Positions 1-8,051 are shown, counted from the first letter of the stretch. The stretch: 24,715 nt of DNA from Anaerolineaceae bacterium (GCA_003446605.1 DMDF01000103.1:1-24715); one strand, 5' to 3'. Numbers and translations: made by a program. The notes: generated by a model from the sequence alone, not told the origin.

Positions 1-77
1 TGTACTGATTTCATGAGGTCGGTACCTCTCAGCTCGCAGTCCGGGTTCAGCCTCCTCCGTCGAAGCCTATCATCCCC
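1..77 (-). ncRNA. ssrA: tmRNA (ssrA), 5' part, cut by window edge
   Basis: Read on the minus strand from position 77, the sequence begins GGGGATGATAGGCTTCGACG. This is the characteristic 5' end of bacterial tmRNA: the acceptor-stem half followed by the conserved GGxTTCGACG segment. It is followed by the CCCGGACTGCGAGCT and GAGAGGTACCGACCTC stretch, where the first pseudoknot is expected. tmRNA rescues ribosomes stalled on broken mRNAs together with SmpB. Only about the first 77 nt lie in the window; the tag-peptide frame and the 3' tRNA-like half lie beyond the left edge, so the tag sequence cannot be read. Confidence 0.9.
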
Positions 78-91
78 GAATATACGGCTTT

Positions 92-97
92 ATTATA
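92..97 (-). promoter_or_regulatory. -10 box of the ssrA promoter
   Basis: On the minus strand TATAAT lies 14 nt upstream of the mature tmRNA 5' end. Transcription would begin near position 85 and leave a leader of about 8 nt for RNase P to remove. No convincing -35 hexamer sits 16-18 nt further upstream, so only the -10 is called. Confidence 0.55.
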
Positions 98-138
98 ATA
101 GGTAATTATTAACAGAATATCGCAATTTGGACGAATTA

Positions 139-169
139 TTGTGAAAATTGGCATAAAACATGCAATAAT
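139..169 (+). promoter_or_regulatory. possible promoter of the GH25 gene pair
   Basis: TTGTGA (139-144) is followed after 19 nt by the extended -10 TGC-AATAAT (161-169). The start site would fall within a few bases of the ATG at 176, so the transcript could be leaderless. This fits the absence of a Shine-Dalgarno sequence before that ATG. Both the hexamers and the spacing are imperfect. Confidence 0.3.
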
Positions 170-175
170 AAAGTT

Positions 176-793
176 ATGATAATCGGAATAGATCTCTCAG
201 AAAAAAACAACGTCTCGTCCTGGTCTGATATAGCAAAGAACCATGTTCGTTTTGCGTATCTGAAATGCACAGATGGTGTATCCGTCAAGGTGGATTCCTA
301 TTCAGAGAACCACCACAACGCAAAAAAATATGGTATCTTGACAGGAGCTTATCACTGGCTCAATCCAGCACAGGATGCAGATGCCCAGGTGCAGCATTTC
401 CTTCAATCTGCCGCGGTTGCAGATGATGACCTGCCACCTGTGATCTGTCTGGAGCTGTACACCACCTCCAGTGCAGTTCTGGAAGCAAAACTTCGCACTA
501 TGCTGGAATCACTTGAACAGGGTTGCGGGAAACGCCCCATCATCTATACATCGCGTACCTATTGGCGTAAATATCTCGCGACCACCACCTGGCCAAGTGA
601 ATACCCGTTATGGATCGATGAGCCCAGTGCGGATTGGCCTGCGCAACTGTATCCCTGGATTGGATGGGTGTTGTGGCAATTCTCTTACCAATCCAAGATC
701 CCTGGCGTTAGCGGCATGGTGGGGAGCAACTGGTTTAATGGCAACGTGACCGAATTGAAATATCTTGCCAAAGAAGGGTCTCTAAAGAGGTGA
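176..793 (+). CDS. GH25 lysozyme-like protein with degenerate active site
   Basis: This 205-aa protein spans a whole glycoside hydrolase family 25 (Chalaropsis/Cellosyl-type muramidase) barrel. Visible landmarks are the N-terminal GIDLS with Asp6, the GAYHW segment (57-61), RPIIYTS (120-126), PLWI (144-147) and WxLWQFS (164-170). It aligns throughout with the next gene. Family catalysis uses four acids. Here Asp6 and Glu93 remain, but the DxE aspartate is Cys91 and the late Asp (of a VDLNWF-type motif) is Gly183. The protein may therefore bind peptidoglycan-like glycan without cleaving it. It has no signal peptide or membrane segment. Its stop is 3 nt before the next ATG, so the two are co-transcribed. 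Family assignment is firm; activity is doubtful. Confidence 0.85.
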   Translation: MIIGIDLSEKNNVSSWSDIAKNHVRFAYLKCTDGVSVKVDSYSENHHNAKKYGILTGAYHWLNPAQDADAQVQHFLQSAAVADDDLPPVICLELYTTSSAVLEAKLRTMLESLEQGCGKRPIIYTSRTYWRKYLATTTWPSEYPLWIDEPSADWPAQLYPWIGWVLWQFSYQSKIPGVSGMVGSNWFNGNVTELKYLAKEGSLKR

Positions 794-796
794 GAT

Positions 797-1777
797 ATGA
801 TACCTGGAATTGACGTTTCTCACTGGCAAAGTGATATTGATTGGAAAAAAGTCGCGGAAGCGGGCGTAAAATTCGCTTTCATCAAAGCCTCGGAGTTCCC
901 TGATAAAAAGATCAAGATGTATGAAGACGAAAGGTTCAAAGCCAACCGGCAGGGAGCGATTGATAACGGCATCTTGTGGGGTGCTTATCATTTCTTTCGA
1001 ACCCATATCGATCCCGTCCATCAGGCAGAATCATTTTGTAATGTGGTTGGTGAAGTATCCAGCTTACCGCTGGTACTTGATCTGGAAGTAGCTGGCTGCA
1101 AAGGTACCAAATTGGTGCGTAAAGTAAAGAGTTTTATTGATACAGCCTACAACATTTCAGGGCGTAAACCAATCATTTACACCAGCGGTGGTTTTTGGCG
1201 ACCTTTTATGACTTATGAGAATATTTCAGATGTGGATTGGGCAGCCGAATTTCCTTTATGGATAGCACGCTACACAAGCCAATGGCCAGGAACCATCTAC
1301 CCTTGGGGTGGATGGGACTTCTGGCAATACAGTGACCATGGACGTTTACCGGGTATCAAAACCAATGTGGATTTAAACTGGTTCATGGGATCAATGGATG
1401 ATCTGCGTGTGCGGTTTCTACCAGAAGGCAATCTGCCTCCCGAAGAATCAGAAGAAGAGCCGGAAATGATTGAAATTGGGGGTCCACCTGAAAAACCTAC
1501 CGAAAATGGGGAAGAAATAGAAGAAAACGAGACTTCTCCTGCAGAAAATCCGAATGGAGAAGAACCCGCTACTGTACCGGGGACCAATGAACCGGAAGAG
1601 GAAGAGACACCCCCTCCTCAAACAAGTGTTCCCAATACAAACAAGAACATTCCCTGCTTGCAATCACTCTTTGAGATGATCTTCAGCAAAAAGAATGCCA
1701 AAAAAGCAGATCCAGAGCAATCCAGAGAATGGATCGAAGAAGTGGTGTATCAGAATCAGGATAAGAAAAAGCGCTAG
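797..1777 (+). CDS. GH25 lysozyme (muramidase) with acidic C-terminal tail
   Basis: This 326-aa protein has an intact GH25 domain at about residues 1-205. All four expected acids are visible: Asp6 in GIDVSHWQ, Asp95 and Glu97 in LVLDLE, and Asp192 in NVDLNWF. The family hydrolyses the beta-1,4 bond between N-acetylmuramic acid and N-acetylglucosamine in peptidoglycan. Residues 214-285 are a low-complexity Glu/Pro/Thr-rich linker. A short, mostly basic segment follows (about 286-326, ending KKKR). No signal peptide is seen, so export would need another route or the enzyme acts on lysis. The Shine-Dalgarno AGAGGTGA overlaps the end of the preceding gene. The stop is shared with the convergent gene through a CTAG. 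Confidence 0.9.
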   Translation: MIPGIDVSHWQSDIDWKKVAEAGVKFAFIKASEFPDKKIKMYEDERFKANRQGAIDNGILWGAYHFFRTHIDPVHQAESFCNVVGEVSSLPLVLDLEVAGCKGTKLVRKVKSFIDTAYNISGRKPIIYTSGGFWRPFMTYENISDVDWAAEFPLWIARYTSQWPGTIYPWGGWDFWQYSDHGRLPGIKTNVDLNWFMGSMDDLRVRFLPEGNLPPEESEEEPEMIEIGGPPEKPTENGEEIEENETSPAENPNGEEPATVPGTNEPEEEETPPPQTSVPNTNKNIPCLQSLFEMIFSKKNAKKADPEQSREWIEEVVYQNQDKKKR

Positions 1778-2673
1778 GAATAGCTATCCAGCGGAGACCA
1801 ACCGCTGGTTTTCATTCGCAGCCGGAAAAGATACTGGCTGGAAGTGATATACAGGGTTTTGCGATCCTCGTCACCCCAGGCGAGGTTCGCTGTTTTCTGG
1901 GCGAAGTGAATTTTTCCGAGTAAAGTATGGTCCTCACGGAAAACCCAGATACCTTCAGGACCGGTGACGAAGAAATTCCCATCACGGTCGAGCTTCAAAC
2001 CATCCGGGCGAGCGTCGCCTGCACCCCATAATTCCATGATTACCTGACCACCGCTCACGTTTCCTTTTTCTGTAATCGTAAACTGGCGAACGTGCTGTTT
2101 AACCGTATCGATGGCATACAGCGTTGATTGGTCATAAGAAAGTGCTACCCCATTGGGGCGCTCCAGATCAGATCTTTCCAGGTGGGGTTCTGACCAGCCC
2201 TGCCGGTAACTGAACAGCCCTTGAAAAGATAGTTCCTGTATTGCTGGTCCACCATTACCGGCGCGCAGCCCATAAATGGGATCTGTGAAATACAGAACTC
2301 CATTTTTTGACAGCACCAAATCATTGGGAGAGTTGAGTTTTTTCCCCTGGTAGTGATCTGCCAGGATCTGTTTTTGTCCATTTTTGTAAGTGGTGATGGC
2401 ACGCGTGTGATGTTCACAGACAATTAAATTACCGGCATGATCAAGGGTCAATCCATTGCTAAATCCGCTGGGATGGTAGACGACTTCCACCCCTTTCGCC
2501 GAACTGTAGCGATATAAGGTATCTGCCGGGATATCAGAAAAATACAGGCAATTCTCTTGAGCGTGCCACACAGGACCTTCCGTAAATTGAAACCCAGCCT
2601 TGAGGAGCTCAAGGGTTGAATTAAGATCAACCAGATCTTCAAAAGCTGGATGCAGAGACTCAAAAATATTCAT
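1774..2673 (-). CDS. SMP-30/gluconolactonase/LRE family beta-propeller hydrolase
   Basis: This 299-aa protein has the pattern of the SMP-30/gluconolactonase family, metal-dependent six-bladed propellers that open sugar lactones. The four expected divalent-metal ligands can be placed: Glu32 (TEGPVW), Asn117 (NSPNDL), Asn174 (RPNGV) and Asp224 (RPDGL). FTDPIYG (129-135) is also typical. There is no signal peptide, so it is probably cytosolic. The ATG lies 11 nt downstream of the pncB stop, so the two genes are probably one transcript, although no clear Shine-Dalgarno is present. The stop codon overlaps the stop of the convergent GH25 gene by 4 nt, leaving no room for a terminator between them. 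The exact substrate cannot be told from the sequence. Confidence 0.88.
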   Translation of the reverse strand: MNIFESLHPAFEDLVDLNSTLELLKAGFQFTEGPVWHAQENCLYFSDIPADTLYRYSSAKGVEVVYHPSGFSNGLTLDHAGNLIVCEHHTRAITTYKNGQKQILADHYQGKKLNSPNDLVLSKNGVLYFTDPIYGLRAGNGGPAIQELSFQGLFSYRQGWSEPHLERSDLERPNGVALSYDQSTLYAIDTVKQHVRQFTITEKGNVSGGQVIMELWGAGDARPDGLKLDRDGNFFVTGPEGIWVFREDHTLLGKIHFAQKTANLAWGDEDRKTLYITSSQYLFRLRMKTSGWSPLDSYS

Positions 2674-2684
2674 TGTATAGAGTA

Positions 2685-4238
2685 TTATGTGTCACCATTT
2701 GTGTTTTTTAGGATGAGAGTATGTTTGAGATCCCATAATTTTTGAGAAAGTGACACATGGTAATTATGTGGGATGACCAACCGTTTAACACCTGGATAGA
2801 GGTCCTGCATGTCCTTCTCGCGGGTTTTACGGATTTCTTCCAGGCTTGGTAGATCGTACACGATCTTCCCATCCAGGATGATATCCTCCAGCAAGGGTTC
2901 GATTTTCGATAACTGCGAGTGATATAACGTGCGGGATTTGGTATGATCGAATGGGTGATGCAAACAGATGGCATCTGCCTGCTGGGGTTCTTCCTCATCC
3001 AGTGCGATAAGGTCTGCAATGGCTTTTTCGCGCAGATCATACAAGCGCCACACGCGTTTCTTGCCGGGATTGAGCGTTTTCACGGGTGATTCAGAGATCT
3101 TCATGGCAGGATGCCAATTTTCCCCATCTTTGACCGAAACCAGTTTATACACGCCATCTAGAGCAGGATCTCCGCTGGAGGTGATCATGCGTGTTCCGAC
3201 ACCGTATGCCAGGCGGTTAACCAGTGCATTGGCATCCAATCCATACCGTCCGGCTTCCTCACGAATTTGCGTGATGATCTGCCAGATGACCAGTTCATCG
3301 AGCTGGTTGGAAAGCACAATGAGCGTATCTTCAAAACCGGCTTCATTGAGCATTTTAGCAGCCTGGATGCTGAAATATGCCAAATCTCCCGAATCCAGGC
3401 GAATGCCAACCGGTTTATGCCCTGTAGCTTTTAATTCCTCAAAAACGATAATGGCATTTGGAATCCCGCTTTCCAGCGTGCTGATGGTATCTACCAGTAG
3501 AATGCAGTTATCAGGGTATTCCGCGGCATAGGCACGGAATGCATCCAATTCGGTACCACCCAGCGCCATAAAAGCCTGTATCATACTGTGAGCGTGGGTG
3601 CCGCTGGGTGGGATACCCAGGTGTTTGCTGATGCCCACGTTGGAAGTAGCATCCGCTCCGCCAATGATAGCAGCGCGCGCACCGGCGTTGGCAGCTTTCT
3701 CTTGAGCACGGCGTAGCCCGAATTCGAGTACTATCTGCCCGTGACAGCTTTCGTGGATGCGTGAAGCTTTGGTAGCGATCAGGGTTTGATAGTTGAGGTG
3801 GTTCAACAGGGATGATTCCAGCAGTTGTGCCTGGATGATGGGCCCTTCCACTACAGCCACAGGAACATTGGGGTGAGTAACACGTCCCTCAGGAATGGCT
3901 CTCAGGGTAATATTCGCGAAGGGTTGATCCCCTTCCAGCCACTGTAAAAAATCCTCTGCAAAAAGAGGATCACCATGAGCATTCCTCAAACTTCTCAGAT
4001 ATGCTATTTCTTCCAGACCGAAACGGGCAGATTGCATCCAATCCAGAAGCCATTCCAAACCTGCATTAATACAATAGCCTGCTTGGTGGGAGCCATAATC
4101 GGGATAGCTGCGGAAAAAATAGTCAAATTGAGCAACTGTATCACACATACCATAACGGTAATAGATCTGTGCCATGGTAAGCTGATAGAGGTCGGTGAAT
4201 AAAACGCCATTTGAGAGATCTTTATCTTTTTGGTTCAT
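2685..4238 (-). CDS. pncB: nicotinate phosphoribosyltransferase
   Basis: This 517-aa protein carries the hallmarks of nicotinate phosphoribosyltransferase: LFTDLYQLTMAQ near the N-terminus (13-24), EFGLRRAQ (172-179), GGADATSNV (193-201), GTHAHSM (213-219, containing the histidine region that is phosphorylated in the family), and GIRLDSGDLA (278-287). The enzyme joins nicotinate and PRPP, with ATP hydrolysis, to give nicotinate mononucleotide for NAD salvage in the cytosol. Length is normal for the longer bacterial type. The start is chosen at the ATG preceded by TTAGGT about 9 nt upstream. The SMP-30 gene follows closely on the same strand. Confidence 0.96.
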   Translation of the reverse strand: MNQKDKDLSNGVLFTDLYQLTMAQIYYRYGMCDTVAQFDYFFRSYPDYGSHQAGYCINAGLEWLLDWMQSARFGLEEIAYLRSLRNAHGDPLFAEDFLQWLEGDQPFANITLRAIPEGRVTHPNVPVAVVEGPIIQAQLLESSLLNHLNYQTLIATKASRIHESCHGQIVLEFGLRRAQEKAANAGARAAIIGGADATSNVGISKHLGIPPSGTHAHSMIQAFMALGGTELDAFRAYAAEYPDNCILLVDTISTLESGIPNAIIVFEELKATGHKPVGIRLDSGDLAYFSIQAAKMLNEAGFEDTLIVLSNQLDELVIWQIITQIREEAGRYGLDANALVNRLAYGVGTRMITSSGDPALDGVYKLVSVKDGENWHPAMKISESPVKTLNPGKKRVWRLYDLREKAIADLIALDEEEPQQADAICLHHPFDHTKSRTLYHSQLSKIEPLLEDIILDGKIVYDLPSLEEIRKTREKDMQDLYPGVKRLVIPHNYHVSLSQKLWDLKHTLILKNTNGDT

Positions 4239-4267
4239 TTTTTTTACCTAAAAACTAAGATAGTAGC

Positions 4268-4273
4268 ATTATA
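4268..4273 (-). promoter_or_regulatory. possible -10 box for pncB
   Basis: A perfect TATAAT on the minus strand lies 29 nt upstream of the pncB start, just past the terminator hairpin of the upstream module. No good -35 is present at 16-18 nt; that position falls in the hairpin arm. Confidence 0.35.
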
Positions 4274-4278
4274 AAACA

Positions 4279-4312
4279 AGAAAAGGGCTTTGGTAGAGTA
4301 AAGCCCTTTTCT
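4279..4312 (-). terminator. hairpin terminator of radical SAM module 1
   Basis: A perfect 13-bp inverted repeat (AGAAAAGGGCTTT / AAAGCCCTTTTCT) encloses the 8-nt loop GGTAGAGT. On the minus strand it is followed by TTGTTTTATAA. It lies about 180 nt downstream of the radical SAM gene and upstream of pncB. Its loop and flanks resemble those of the hairpin at 6464-6495, which ends the second copy of the module. Confidence 0.75.
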
Positions 4313-4362
4313 AAGCGACACGGGTTATATCCCTTTTAACCCAATGTCAGATTTATTAAAAT

Positions 4363-4457
4363 GGTGGCTGATTTCTTAAAGTCACGATGATGTATTTTTC
4401 GATGATGAAGTGACTCAGTGAAAGGCTTCTGGATGGATACTAAGAGAACCAGCCACC
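4363..4457 (-). repeat. nested inverted repeats in the 3' region of module 1
   Basis: GGTGGCTG (4363-4370) pairs with CAGCCACC (4450-4457). Inside this pair, AGTCAC pairs with GTGACT, and CGATGATG occurs twice around a short T-run. The stretch lies between the radical SAM stop and the terminator and could fold in the mRNA tail. The second module has nothing alike, so any function is uncertain. Confidence 0.3.
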
Positions 4458-4493
4458 AGACAATATTTGTTATTAATGTTCTGCTTTAATATC

Positions 4494-5948
4494 TTATTCT
4501 TTCAAGTATTGTTTACGCCAGGTCTCGTCAGATAAGTCTGCATACGCCTTCCCGTACTCGATCATGCCCTTCATGTAGTCATCATCCAATAGGGCTTCCT
4601 TGGCAGGTTCATTTTCGGGATCAGGCTCTGTCTCGTTCACGATCTGGCGGAATACATCGTGGTGGTCGCGAATGAAACATGGGTTTAGTAGATTACCACG
4701 ATGACCATTTCCTTTGACGTAATCAGCTTGCCATTCACGAATACGCTCAAAGAAGGATTCTTCCCAGGCATCCGCAATGGTTTTCCCATCTTTGTAAATG
4801 TCATTGATGTTTACTGGTGAGTATGGTACGAAAACGCAGGGCATGACCTTGCCATCCCAGTTGATGTAGAGATAACCACCACCACTGCTGCGACCACCAG
4901 CCAGACATCCATCCACCAGGGTGCCATGATTCCAGAAATCTGCCAGGAATAACTTCTTGCCTTTGGTAAGTTCCCAGGCTCGTTTCCACATCCATTGGCG
5001 TTGTTCGATGGTGGGCATGAGATCGAGGGTATATGAACGACCAATTGGCATGTAATGGAAAACCCAACCGTACATGGCACGCTGTTGGAAGAACAGGTAA
5101 TCCATGAATTCATCAGAGAAGAGTTCTTCACAGTTGTAGGTGGTTGCCGTGAGAGAGATACCAAAGGGAACTCCATGATTGCGAAGGCGTTCCATACTCT
5201 GCATGATGCCATCGAAAGTGCCTTCGCCACGACGCTCATCTGTCTTCTCGCGCCAACCTTCTATAGAAATAGCAGGCGAGATGTTGCCCAACTTTGCCAT
5301 TCTCTTAGCAGTTTCTTCATTGATCAACAGACTGTTGGTGTATGCCATGAAGAAGATGTCGCTGTGTTTTTCGACCATATCCAGCAAGTTTTTCCCTTGA
5401 TCTTTGTACGCAAAAGGCTCACCACCGCTGATAACGATAAAGCGGATGCCAAAGATCTCGCGGGCTTCGGTCAGAATCTGATCAAAAACATCCCAGCTCA
5501 ACTTCTCATGCGATTCGCCTGAAGAACTGGCATAGCAGCCCGTGCATTTCAAATTGCATGCCTTGGTGGGACTCACAACCAGAAAACCGGGTGGGCGGCG
5601 ACCGTGAATGTTTTTAAATTTTTGCTGTATCGATATCTCTCCACCTTCAATCACGATCGATTGAACCATGATCTCAGATAGTTTTTTCAGATACGCAGGG
5701 GCAATAGGATAAGGGCTGGTTAAAATACGTTCGGCAGTGTCAATGATGGCTTGGCTCATTGCATAACGGTCCTCGCATTCACCGACGGAATAGCGCTGAA
5801 TATCCAGATTGTGCTGGTACCCTTCAGCGGCATATTTTTTCACTTTATTGAATGCGAAATTACGAATTGCAGGTTTTTGTACTAATGACTGACCATGATT
5901 GCCGATGTAATTTACACCCCATTTTAAGAAAGTTTTGTTTACTGCCAT
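4494..5948 (-). CDS. radical SAM/SPASM-type protein (module 1 copy)
   Basis: This 484-aa protein has a helical N-terminal region (about 1-120) and a radical SAM core. The core contains C131xxxC135xxC138 (in KACNLKCTGCYAS) for the S-adenosylmethionine-binding 4Fe-4S cluster and SGGEP (174-178). The C-terminal part has SPASM-like cysteines: Cys348 in DGCLAGGRS, Cys371 in INWDGKVMPC, and Cys424 in NPC. Such domains bind auxiliary Fe-S clusters in enzymes that modify peptides or other proteins. The substrate is unknown. The start is supported by AAGGAG 6 nt upstream of the ATG. It follows the small gene at 5982-6230 and is a paralogue of the gene at 6569-8032. The motif cysteines keep a constant 2-residue offset between the copies. 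Confidence 0.9.
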   Translation of the reverse strand: MAVNKTFLKWGVNYIGNHGQSLVQKPAIRNFAFNKVKKYAAEGYQHNLDIQRYSVGECEDRYAMSQAIIDTAERILTSPYPIAPAYLKKLSEIMVQSIVIEGGEISIQQKFKNIHGRRPPGFLVVSPTKACNLKCTGCYASSSGESHEKLSWDVFDQILTEAREIFGIRFIVISGGEPFAYKDQGKNLLDMVEKHSDIFFMAYTNSLLINEETAKRMAKLGNISPAISIEGWREKTDERRGEGTFDGIMQSMERLRNHGVPFGISLTATTYNCEELFSDEFMDYLFFQQRAMYGWVFHYMPIGRSYTLDLMPTIEQRQWMWKRAWELTKGKKLFLADFWNHGTLVDGCLAGGRSSGGGYLYINWDGKVMPCVFVPYSPVNINDIYKDGKTIADAWEESFFERIREWQADYVKGNGHRGNLLNPCFIRDHHDVFRQIVNETEPDPENEPAKEALLDDDYMKGMIEYGKAYADLSDETWRKQYLKE

Positions 5949-5981
5949 AAGAATCTCCTTTCGAACTAGTATTAATAAAAA

Positions 5982-6230
5982 TCACAGAGGAAAGATTACT
6001 TTCCCTTCAGGATAGAACCCTAACTGCCTGATGGAGAGAATACAGATACCCAGATCAAATAAACGATCTAGCAGACCTCTTAGAGCAGCCTGGTCAATGA
6101 CAGGACCGGTAAGTACAGTGATACCATTCTCTTTGTATTGAATCTGAAAGGCTTGCAGCCATTCAGACCAATTCTTACCGAGATGCCCCTGAATATAGAT
6201 CTGATAGTAATTGCTCTGTTCTTCCGTCAC
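5982..6230 (-). CDS. small conserved partner protein (module 1 copy)
   Basis: This 82-aa protein starts at GTG, with AGGAGA 6 nt upstream. It aligns without gaps to the small protein at 8052-8309; by hand count 62 of 82 positions are identical. The most conserved block runs from about residue 38 to 60 and includes TGPVIDQAAL and RGLLDRLFDL. The pattern of alternating hydrophobic strands and one amphipathic helix suggests a compact alpha/beta fold. There is no signal peptide or cysteine cluster. I recall this as a widespread uncharacterised Chloroflexota family. It lies 33 nt upstream of the radical SAM gene, so the two are probably one operon. A role as substrate-binding partner or sensor is conceivable but not shown. 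Confidence 0.85.
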   Translation of the reverse strand: MTEEQSNYYQIYIQGHLGKNWSEWLQAFQIQYKENGITVLTGPVIDQAALRGLLDRLFDLGICILSIRQLGFYPEGKVIFPL

Positions 6231-6295
6231 CAGTACTCTCCTGATATTTGATTACTCCAAAGATACCTTGTTGGATGTAGTAGATACAATGATAG

Positions 6296-6316
6296 AAGGT
6301 ATTATTTTGGTATTAT
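6296..6316 (-). promoter_or_regulatory. shared 21-bp upstream element, module 1 copy
   Basis: On the minus strand the element contains TAATACC twice in direct repeat with an 11-bp period (ATAATACCAAAA then TAATACC) and ends ...CTT. It matches 19 of 21 positions of the element at 8373-8393. It lies 65 nt upstream of the small-gene start, against 63 nt in the other module. It could be an operator for the LuxR-type regulator, or part of the promoter, since AATAAT could serve as a -10. Confidence 0.55.
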
Positions 6317-6463
6317 TGAAATTTTATAAGTGGAATAGAGTATCTTGGGAATGAGTTTGGGTGTTTGTGTGATAAATAATAGTTTTTTCATTTATTCATC
6401 AGAGCCTTTAAGTTTAAGTATATCTCTATTGTACTATTACTAAAACCAAGCAGGTTATAAACA

Positions 6464-6495
6464 GGAAAGGGCACCGGTAGAGTGATGCCCTTTCC
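6464..6495 (-). terminator. hairpin terminator of radical SAM module 2
   Basis: The 10-bp stem GGAAAGGGCA / TGCCCTTTCC encloses a 12-nt loop that contains GGTAGAGT. On the minus strand it is followed by TGTTTATAA. It lies 73 nt downstream of the radical SAM stop at 6569. The loop core and flanks match the module 1 terminator. Confidence 0.65.
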
Positions 6496-6568
6496 CGCTT
6501 CTCGCTGGCGGTGGTACCAGAACTTTAGCTACAAGAAAATAGTACCCCCATTCATAAGAATCATGGAA

Positions 6569-8032
6569 TTATGCTTGTGGCTCCTCCTCTTTTAGATACC
6601 GGGAACGCCAGATTGGGTCGCTTAATTCTTGATACGACTTGCCATATTCGATCATACCTTTCATATAATCCATGTCGAGCAACGCTTCACGAGCCTGTTC
6701 ATTCTCTGGATCGGGTTCTGTTTCTGCAATGATTTGACGCAAGACATCATGGTGATCTCGGATAATGCATGGGCTGAGCAAATTTCCACGATGCCCATTC
6801 CCGTTCAGATAATCCATCTGCCAAGAACGGATATGTTCAAAGAAGGTTTCTTCCCATATATCGGCAAGAGTTTTTCCCTGCGCGTAGGAATCGTTAACAT
6901 TGACGGGGGAGTAGGGGACAAAAACGCACGGCATGACCTTGCCATCCCAATTGATGTAAAGGTATCCGCCACCACTGCTGCGACCACCTGCAAGGCAACC
7001 ATCAACGAGCGTACCGGAATTCCAGAAATCAACAAGAAATACCTTTTTCTTTTCGATCAATTCCCATGCACGTTGCCACATCCATTGGCGTTGTTGGATG
7101 GTGGGCATCAGATCAAGCGTATAAGAGCGACCGATGGGCATATAGTGGAAAATCCAGCCATATAGGGCTTGCTGTTCGTAAAACAGATAATCAATGAATT
7201 CATCCGAAAAAAGTTCTTCGCAGTTGTTGGTTGTGGCTGTTAGCGATATACCAAAAGGTACGCCGTGTTCACGCAGTCTCTCCATCGATTTTTGAATACC
7301 ATCAAAGGTGCCTTTTCCTCGACGATCATCCGTTTTTTCGCGGAAACCTTCTACTGAAATTGCAGGTGAGAAATTACCTAATTCCGATAACCGCGCTGCG
7401 GTCTCATCATCAATCAAAAGGCTATTTGTGTATGTCATAAAGAACATATCATCGTGTTTGGCGACCATATCTAAAAGATCTTTTCCCTGGTCTTTATAAG
7501 CGAAAGGTTCCCCCCCACTGATGACCACAAAACGATTCCCGAAAATATCGCGTGATTCGGTAAGTAGCCGATCAAACACATCCCAACTTAATTTTTCATG
7601 GTTTTCTCCGGAGGAATTAGCATAACAGCCTTTGCACTTCAGGTTGCAAGCTTTAGTAGGGCTTACAACGAGTAGCCCTGGCGGGCGACGACCATGTACA
7701 GCCTTGAAATCTTGCTGCCTTTTTACATCTCCGCCATCAATGACGATACTCTTGACCATAATGTCTGCTATTTTTTTTAGATAGGCTGGAGAGATTTGAT
7801 GTTCGCTGGTTACTAGGCGATTGGCACTCTCGATGATTGCTTGATTAATGATGTAACGATCTTCACACTCTCCAGGGGAATATTTCCCCTTTTCAAGATT
7901 CGAGTGGTAGCCATTTTCCGCAGATTTAAGTGCCTTATTGATCGCATATTTGCGGATACCTGGTTTCGATGCAAGCGATAAGCCATGATTTCCCAGGTAG
8001 TTAACGCCCATTTTAAGAAAGGTTTTGTTCAT
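6569..8032 (-). CDS. radical SAM/SPASM-type protein (module 2 copy)
   Basis: This 487-aa paralogue of the product of 4494-5948 has the same layout. A helical N-terminal part is followed by the cluster motif C129xxxC133xxC136, SGGEP at 172-176, and SPASM-like Cys346, Cys369 and Cys422. All these cysteines lie exactly 2 residues earlier than in the other copy, so no gap falls between them. It ends with a short acidic extension (EEEPQA) that the other copy lacks. GAGGAG lies 7 nt before the ATG. The gene follows the small protein gene at 8052-8309 and, further upstream, the LuxR regulator. The predicted chemistry is reductive cleavage of S-adenosylmethionine to start a radical modification; the target is unknown. 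Confidence 0.9.
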   Translation of the reverse strand: MNKTFLKMGVNYLGNHGLSLASKPGIRKYAINKALKSAENGYHSNLEKGKYSPGECEDRYIINQAIIESANRLVTSEHQISPAYLKKIADIMVKSIVIDGGDVKRQQDFKAVHGRRPPGLLVVSPTKACNLKCKGCYANSSGENHEKLSWDVFDRLLTESRDIFGNRFVVISGGEPFAYKDQGKDLLDMVAKHDDMFFMTYTNSLLIDDETAARLSELGNFSPAISVEGFREKTDDRRGKGTFDGIQKSMERLREHGVPFGISLTATTNNCEELFSDEFIDYLFYEQQALYGWIFHYMPIGRSYTLDLMPTIQQRQWMWQRAWELIEKKKVFLVDFWNSGTLVDGCLAGGRSSGGGYLYINWDGKVMPCVFVPYSPVNVNDSYAQGKTLADIWEETFFEHIRSWQMDYLNGNGHRGNLLSPCIIRDHHDVLRQIIAETEPDPENEQAREALLDMDYMKGMIEYGKSYQELSDPIWRSRYLKEEEPQA

Positions 8033-8051
8033 TCTATACTCCTCTGCAATG

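Larger units (their letters stand above)
6231..6568. other. intergenic region between the two modules
   Basis: This 338-bp gap has no credible ORF. It holds the upstream element of module 1 (6296-6316) and the terminator of module 2 (6464-6495). The AT-rich stretch at 6317-6450 shows no further structure I can support. Confidence 0.6.

Noticed and set aside
2968..3531. Open frame of 187 codons on the plus strand inside pncB
   Set aside because: It is antisense to highly conserved pncB motifs, low in protein-like composition and without a ribosome binding site.
5055..5522. Open frame of 155 codons on the plus strand inside the radical SAM gene
   Set aside because: It is antisense to the conserved SAM core; the matching strand of the paralogue does not keep the same frame.
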